64,000 bases of DNA, from NCBI GenBank assembly GCA_963678705.1, contig OY783209.1, positions 10,540,001 through 10,604,000 on the forward strand, given 5' to 3'. The notes under the pieces are model-generated. The model saw only the letters and a list, made by a program, of their open reading frames with translations. It ran no database searches and was not told the DNA's origin. How positions within the stretch are numbered: the stretch's first letter is position 1; the number at the start of each line of letters is the position of its first letter. This DNA comes from Panorpa germanica. Taxonomy: Eukaryota; Arthropoda; Insecta; Mecoptera; Panorpidae. A program made the translations under genes and the position numbers. Shown one piece after another: positions 58,483 through 64,000 of the stretch.

Positions 58483-61400
58483 GGTAGTTTTATGATGTAT
58501 GTTATTATTGATAAATCGGTTTGAATCCTAAATAATTTTCTGCTAAATTTCTTTTTAAAGTTAGTGCTATTATATCTACTAAAATGAACTTCCGCTTTAT
58601 GAAATTCAGAATCTTCAACAAAATATTTTTCTTAAAACTTCTATAGACTTCTGTCGATTGGAGCGTCTTGCGATTCTGGGAAAGTATTTTTAGTAAAATC
58701 AAAATTATGAATCATTTCTTATGATACACAAATACATAGCCAAGTGCATCTAAATTAATACATACATACACAAATAAATAAATAGAAAATATGTCATATA
58801 ATATTACTACAATTTAGCAAAAGATTTTTTAAAGTTGTAATAAAATAGTAGCCGTGTTGACACAAAGATTATCTTAATCAAAATAGCCTACTCATCCTGG
58901 CTATTTGTTCAGTGATGAAGAACATTTCAAAGATTTTAAAATCGTTGATTTCTTATTTTAAAAACTGTCTAATGATACTCTATATGCCATATATTCCTAA
59001 TGATAACAATTATACAAATAAAAAAGTTATAGTTATAGATTCCAACATACATTAATTTTATGTTTGTTTTTACATGAAGATTTTTAATAAATCGAGTCCA
59101 CGTGCACTAGGTTTATCAACAAATAACTATTTTTCTAGTGTCACTATTCAAAGAGGTAGACAGTCTGTCGAGGAGTACAGATGGGAGGAGAGACTGAGAG
59201 GTAGAGAGGAGACTTCGGTTTTAATGCTTTGCTATATTTCATTAACTTTATTGCAATGGTAAACGATGTTTTTTATTTTTTGCTTTTGTTAAACGTTACA
59301 CGTGGGACGATTGTTTTAAATCAGGACACCGATAGACACTTCTGTTTTATCCATTATCACGTTGTAAACGTTTGTGTTTCATGTATATGAGTATATGTAA
59401 CATGCACAAATACCTGCCTCTACCTCATACAAATACTGTTACAATTATTGATAAATTTGTTTTAGCACATTATTCATTTAATTTCAAAATATAAATAAAT
59501 CTTTAGAATCTAAATTAATTAATATGTAAAAAGTTCTTTAAGCGATATATTTTGCAACATTGATCAATTGACAATCGCTGTTAATTATAGAAAACAATTA
59601 AATTGAACAAGCATGTTAACTGCCTTTTGCTTCCTCGTGGGAAATATAAAAAAATATAACCTCAAAATTATTATCTTTTGCGTTGATATACAAATAATAT
59701 ATTGCAGCCGCGTTATAAAGTGGTCGGTCTACTGTATTTAAATTGTGATATGGTTTCCCACAATTCTATTGCAAGCTCCCCAGTAAAGCCATATTATAAT
59801 TCAATGTTTTTATTATTATTTTAATTTCATTGTTGTCAAAACCTTTGTTTATGCTGTGATATCTATTTATCGCATAAAAACCACTAAATCCTGTGGAAAT
59901 GAAACGAAGTACAAACCGCAAACACTAGATTATTAATATTAAAACACATTTATAAAAAAATCGTATTTTCTTAATCGTAGTTTCCGGTTCTCTGCGGTAA
60001 CAGTTTGTGACGCTATAAACCATGCTTTATTGGCTTCCCATTAAACTTTGTGGGAAATGTTACCCATAAAGCAATGTTGGTGATTAATTTTTGATAGTAA
60101 CTCGATATCGCGTGAGTCCTGTTTCAACTTGTTTTTGAAGTTATTGATTAGGCGTTATTAGCGGGACACTGTAGTACTAACAAGATGTGAAAGAGAGGGA
60201 GAGAGTGAATGGAAGAAGATGTGATAGGTACCATAAAAAATAACTTTTATTGGGGACTTAACCGAATATGTTTTAGTGGAAGTTAAACTGAACAAAGTAC
60301 TTAAAATATGATGTTAAAGTTTATCTGTTATATAATTATTACATCAGTGAAATAAATGTTTTTATATTTCTGTAATCGATTAAGATCTTGTATTTTCGTT
60401 TCATTTACGTTGACTTTTAAAGCCAATGTTCATTATTTACGTTCAAACTATTACAAAAACTTAGTCCCTTCTAAGATTGTCAACCTCGGTTCACTTAGAA
60501 GTTTATTTAATTTCAATCAGGCGAAGTGCAACGTAACTATAAAGTAAAAGCCAAAGCCTTTGAAGCGAATCATGCCGATCTGTGTAGAATGCATAGTTGA
60601 AGATTCTTTTAGATTTATGAGGAACACCATTGTAAAATTAATTAATCCTTCAATTATTTATCATTAATGTTCAATATGTGAATTCTAATAGACTAGCTCT
60701 GTCACGAAAACAATTTTATCTAAAATACGTTGTTTTGTGATCTATTTTTTTTAATTATATTAATTGTGTGCCTTTCGGCTTTACAATCTACATTATTATA
60801 TTTCTTAATGCATTTCATATAAATTCAAAATTAAAACTAAACTTAAACTATTCTAGACTATTACTACTTCGAATAGTACTTTCTGTTTCTATTTTTCTTG
60901 ATCCTCTCTCTTCGTGTCCCCTACTCCTCCTTTATTCACACCGTTTCCTGCTTCGCCTTCCTTATTGCCTGTATCTTCATCTATCACCTCTTACCTTCCT
61001 TGTCTCCTCTCGATACACCCTCTATTATCTTTTCACTATCCTTCCTGCCTTCTCTCTTCGTTTTCACTTCTCCTCTTATGTCTATTACAGGCATAAACAC
61101 TCTATCTTTACTATTTCCTCTTGACTCTCTTGCTTTACTATTTTATTATTGTCTCTATCTCCGTCATCCACCTCTTGTCCTTATCTCCTTTCCGCAAATC
61201 CTCTATTTTCCTGGACTGAAGTTTAACTGTTTCCTCGCTACTTCTTTCTTTCTCCTGCTTCCCTTCACTGCCTCTTTTAGTACTTCCTCTCTCTTCATGT
61301 TCCTTATGCAACCCAGCCACAAGCTTATTTATGTGTATATTTATGTTTTGTGATCTATTTTATTGCTTTATCCTTAAGCGCTTTAGCGTTCCCACACCTT

Positions 61401-62022
61401 GTTAAGGTGTATACACTACAATATTGTGTAAGGTAACATTTAAATATAGTCGCCTTTGCCTAATCAAGCGCCAGAACAATTTGTTAAACAAATTACACTC
61501 TATTATTTAATGCGTGTTTAATTACATTAAGATATAACCCTATTACAACAGAATTATACCAAACAACATTCAAATAATCACGAATAATATGGCCTGTATC
61601 TAGTCATAATAATGAAATCACGGCATTGTAATTCAGTGCTCATATTTTATGATTCCATTTTCATCAGGGTCATATATTTACAAGCAGTCAATACCAGCGC
61701 TAAGCCCTCTAACCCATTACGCTGTAACACCATTCCACGACATCTCATCGACATCGACATGCCTGTACCTACTGCTCGTATATTGTTACAAACACTAAAA
61801 CCTCGTTAAACAGGAATCTAATTAACGGCTCCGAACTACGACGCTGAATTTAGCAATAAATCATATTAACACATTATTTTTGACGCGTTCAACTAACATT
61901 TCTATAGTATTAACTAGTGGTGTGCAGTGAGTGGAAAGAATCGATGTTTCGTATTGATATTTTGATGTTAAATCGATGAATAAATCGTATACTGTGGAAG
62001 ATTGCGCAGATTATTTTAAGAT
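58483..62022 (+). other. slowpoke first intron, middle part
   Basis: No exon of slo or any other gene recognised. A roughly 400-bp polypyrimidine stretch lies at 60898-61310. It gives long overlapping open frames rich in Ser, Leu and Phe, which I read as composition artefacts. Confidence 0.5.
60898..61310. repeat. polypyrimidine-rich tract
   Basis: A strongly C/T-biased plus strand (CTCTCTTC, CCTCCTTT, CTTCCTTATTGCC and similar words) over about 400 bp, not a simple tandem repeat. A similar, shorter stretch lies at 46930-47220. Origin unknown. Confidence 0.6.
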
Positions 62023-62332
62023 CAGTAACGTAGCATGCCTTAGAGGGGCCCTGTATCAAAATTTGTGTGGGGGGGGGGGTAGGTATGGCAACAATGGGTA
62101 AAGATTTTTCATAAAAGGAATAAAAGCGCTCGCATTATGAATTAAAATAATTATATATTGATAATACGTTATAACTTACAATGAATACTCCTAATAACTG
62201 AGCTAAGTACGGCCTAAGAGTTTAAGTGAGATTGTGGATAACATTTTACGAATGTTTGGGACCCATGTAGCCCGGGGTCCGCGTATCATTGATATCATTA
62301 ATACGGCAGATACGGCGGTAGGTACGCCACTG
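62023..62332. mobile_element. 310-bp TIR element, hAT-like (tentative)
   Basis: Ends CAGTAACGTAGC and, inverted, CAGTGGCGTACC, a TIR type common in hAT MITEs. The flanks TTTAAGAT and TAGTAAGAT resemble each other but do not form a clean 8-bp duplication. A run of ten G lies inside near 62070. Non-coding. Confidence 0.5.
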
Positions 62333-63077
62333 TAGTAAGATCCATCGGATCATTGATATCCATGTCTTACATAACAACCTTTAAGTATTGTCGGATAACC
62401 TAGTTCACTTTTGCAGCTAAGAACCTTTTTCAAAATAATTCTGTTCCTGCTTTTAATACTGTATTTGTAACAATTTTATAGTAAAAATATTCACAAGAAG
62501 AAAATAAATCTTAGAATTAGCTTGTAGCAAACTAGTAAATTAGAAACTTGCATGCTAAAACGTTTTTACTAATTCAAAAATATTATTTTTTTAAATGTTG
62601 CTGAAACAGTCTTATCTTGATCTATTTGTATTATTCCTTTTTTATTTAAATGCGAAATAAATCTTTTTTTCTTTTCAGTATTTAATTGAGTGCATCAACT
62701 TTTGAAAGTTATTAGCATTTAAAACAATATATACATTTATAAACATTTGTAATACATAATTTATAGTCTATAAATACGAGTATGGGCATTTAAATTAAAG
62801 AGATTAAATTAGATTCATTGATAAAGTCAATTTGGTTTTTAAGACTTTCTCTGCTTATAGCCTTCAGGCATATTTATTACAGTTTTCTGTGTGATGAGTA
62901 TTTGGTTCATTGAAGAATAATTGCTTTACTGTTAGTGGGTTAGTGAGTTACATTGCTCATAGATTGGTTGTGGTTCTCTTTTGAATAAGATGTTTTAAGT
63001 GAGATTTATACGACCTATTATGAGTTTACTTTCAGCCTTCTATTTAGTACGACCAGTAACGCTTGTTTCATTCTAAT
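62333..63077 (+). other. slowpoke intron, AT-rich
   Basis: Nothing recognisable beyond AT-rich unique-looking sequence. Confidence 0.4.
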
Positions 63078-63710
63078 GGGCTTGTGTCCTATGTCTTAAA
63101 TTCTATAAAAGTGTACTACATATTGATAAAATACGTTACTAAAACCTCAAATGTTCTATTAGTTTTTAATAACTCCTTATATGTTAAGAGATATTAACAA
63201 TTAAAAAAGTCATTTTGTCTCTTTAATTATTAAAGGGATTCAACGTTGTACACATTCTAAGTGCATGTGACATCACAATCCTTGTGTAAGGTTACCAACC
63301 TTACAGCTCATAAATCTCTGCTATATGTATTTATATATCAAAATATCAAATATTATTTACAGCTATTTCAAGGAACAATAAAATTTCAATATTATGTCTG
63401 CCTTAGCAGGGATAAATAAAATAAAAACTTATTATTCTTTGATTTGACTTGATTATTTGACTACCAACAGCTACAAAACATTACCACAGCACTGACCTAC
63501 TCAACAAATAACTGACGTTAAAATGCATTTCACGTCATACAAATATGGCCGACCATTTCTAGCGCTAAAACTACAATTCAAACTTTTATTTGCTATATCT
63601 CCGTCAATATTTAGATATATAATAAAATAGATACGCCAATACACATTTATTAACATCAATTTCAATCAACAATTGAAAAATCGACCACTAAAAAATGAGG
63701 ACACAAGCCC
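63078..63710 (+). mobile_element. complete 633-bp GGGCTTGTGTCCT family element
   Basis: Best reference copy of the family. 13-bp terminal repeats GGGCTTGTGTCCT / AGGACACAAGCCC. The interior carries TATTAACAATTAAAAAAGTC, GTAAGGTTACCAACCTTACA (itself a palindrome), CAGCACTGACCTACTCAACA and TGGCCGACCATTTCTAGCGC. No open frame. The left flank ends AAT and the right starts GAT, so the AT duplication seen in other copies is not exact here. Confidence 0.88.
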
Positions 63711-64000
63711 GATATTATCGAACTACATGTTACTATATTTTCTTCACAGCACTAGTCCATAGTCTATTTTATATTTAGTAGAGTTGGCGTCTCTTCCGAA
63801 TACCAAATAATATTCTCGAGTATTTTAATCAGCTTGTCTTAAATCAGTGCTTCTCAAACAACATGTCAAATAGGTCACGCTTCCGGATTCTTTTAATTAG
63901 TTCGACACTTTTATTTTTTAGACAACTCCGCGCTTTTCTAATCACTGCAGATTAGGTTACACTTAATTAGAAGTTTCATGAATAAGAATTTTAAAAAATT

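Noticed and set aside
60768-61353. Overlapping Ser/Leu/Phe-rich frames
   Set aside because: They arise from a polypyrimidine tract in three frames at once, so this is composition and not coding.

Overview
This is a stretch of an AT-rich insect nuclear genome. Genes are split by short GT-AG introns, and the protein set (VPS33A, Tao kinase, NIPSNAP, Ufd1, ARPC4, PHF12, Rab35, COMMD5, trypsins, the slowpoke BK channel) is typical of insects. I cannot fix the order from sequence alone; a beetle or another holometabolous insect is only a guess. Exon structures were read by hand from frame, splice sites and family knowledge, and each one closes in frame.

Left part, 0.65-31.2 kb: a compact block of housekeeping genes. 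In order: VPS33A (+), Tao (+), NIPSNAP (-), Ufd1 (+), ARPC4 (-), PHF12 (+), Rab35 (-), COMMD5 (+). NIPSNAP/Ufd1, ARPC4/PHF12 and Rab35/COMMD5 form three head-to-head pairs. They share short intergenic spacers rich in TGACA/TGTCA words, so each spacer is probably a bidirectional promoter. About 6 kb of very AT-rich DNA with no gene follows Tao. Two mariner transposons lie between PHF12 and Rab35. They are mosaic: about 740 bp, including host flank, are nearly identical in both, while the rest has diverged. A perfect 55-bp copy of the Rab35 3' region sits between them.

Middle part, 31.7-49.0 kb: three trypsin-type secreted serine proteases on the minus strand, all with the same six-exon plan and TATA boxes. 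Between the first and second lies a nest of transposons: a non-autonomous hAT-like element holds a Copia-type LTR element, which in turn holds a second LTR element. Each insertion is marked by its own target duplication. The LTR elements are young (LTRs identical, or nearly so) but broken.

Right part, 49-64 kb: mostly repeats, with the promoter region and first coding exon of slowpoke at 52.6-53.7 kb. The rest of that gene lies outside the window. A roughly 633-bp terminal-inverted-repeat family (ends GGGCTTGTGTCCT, AT target duplication) recurs from 44 to 64 kb. Copies are inserted in copies, and one is interrupted by a PIF/Harbinger-like element.

I see no CRISPR, operon or bacterial-type system. 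What is unusual here is the transposon archaeology and the motif-rich bidirectional promoters.
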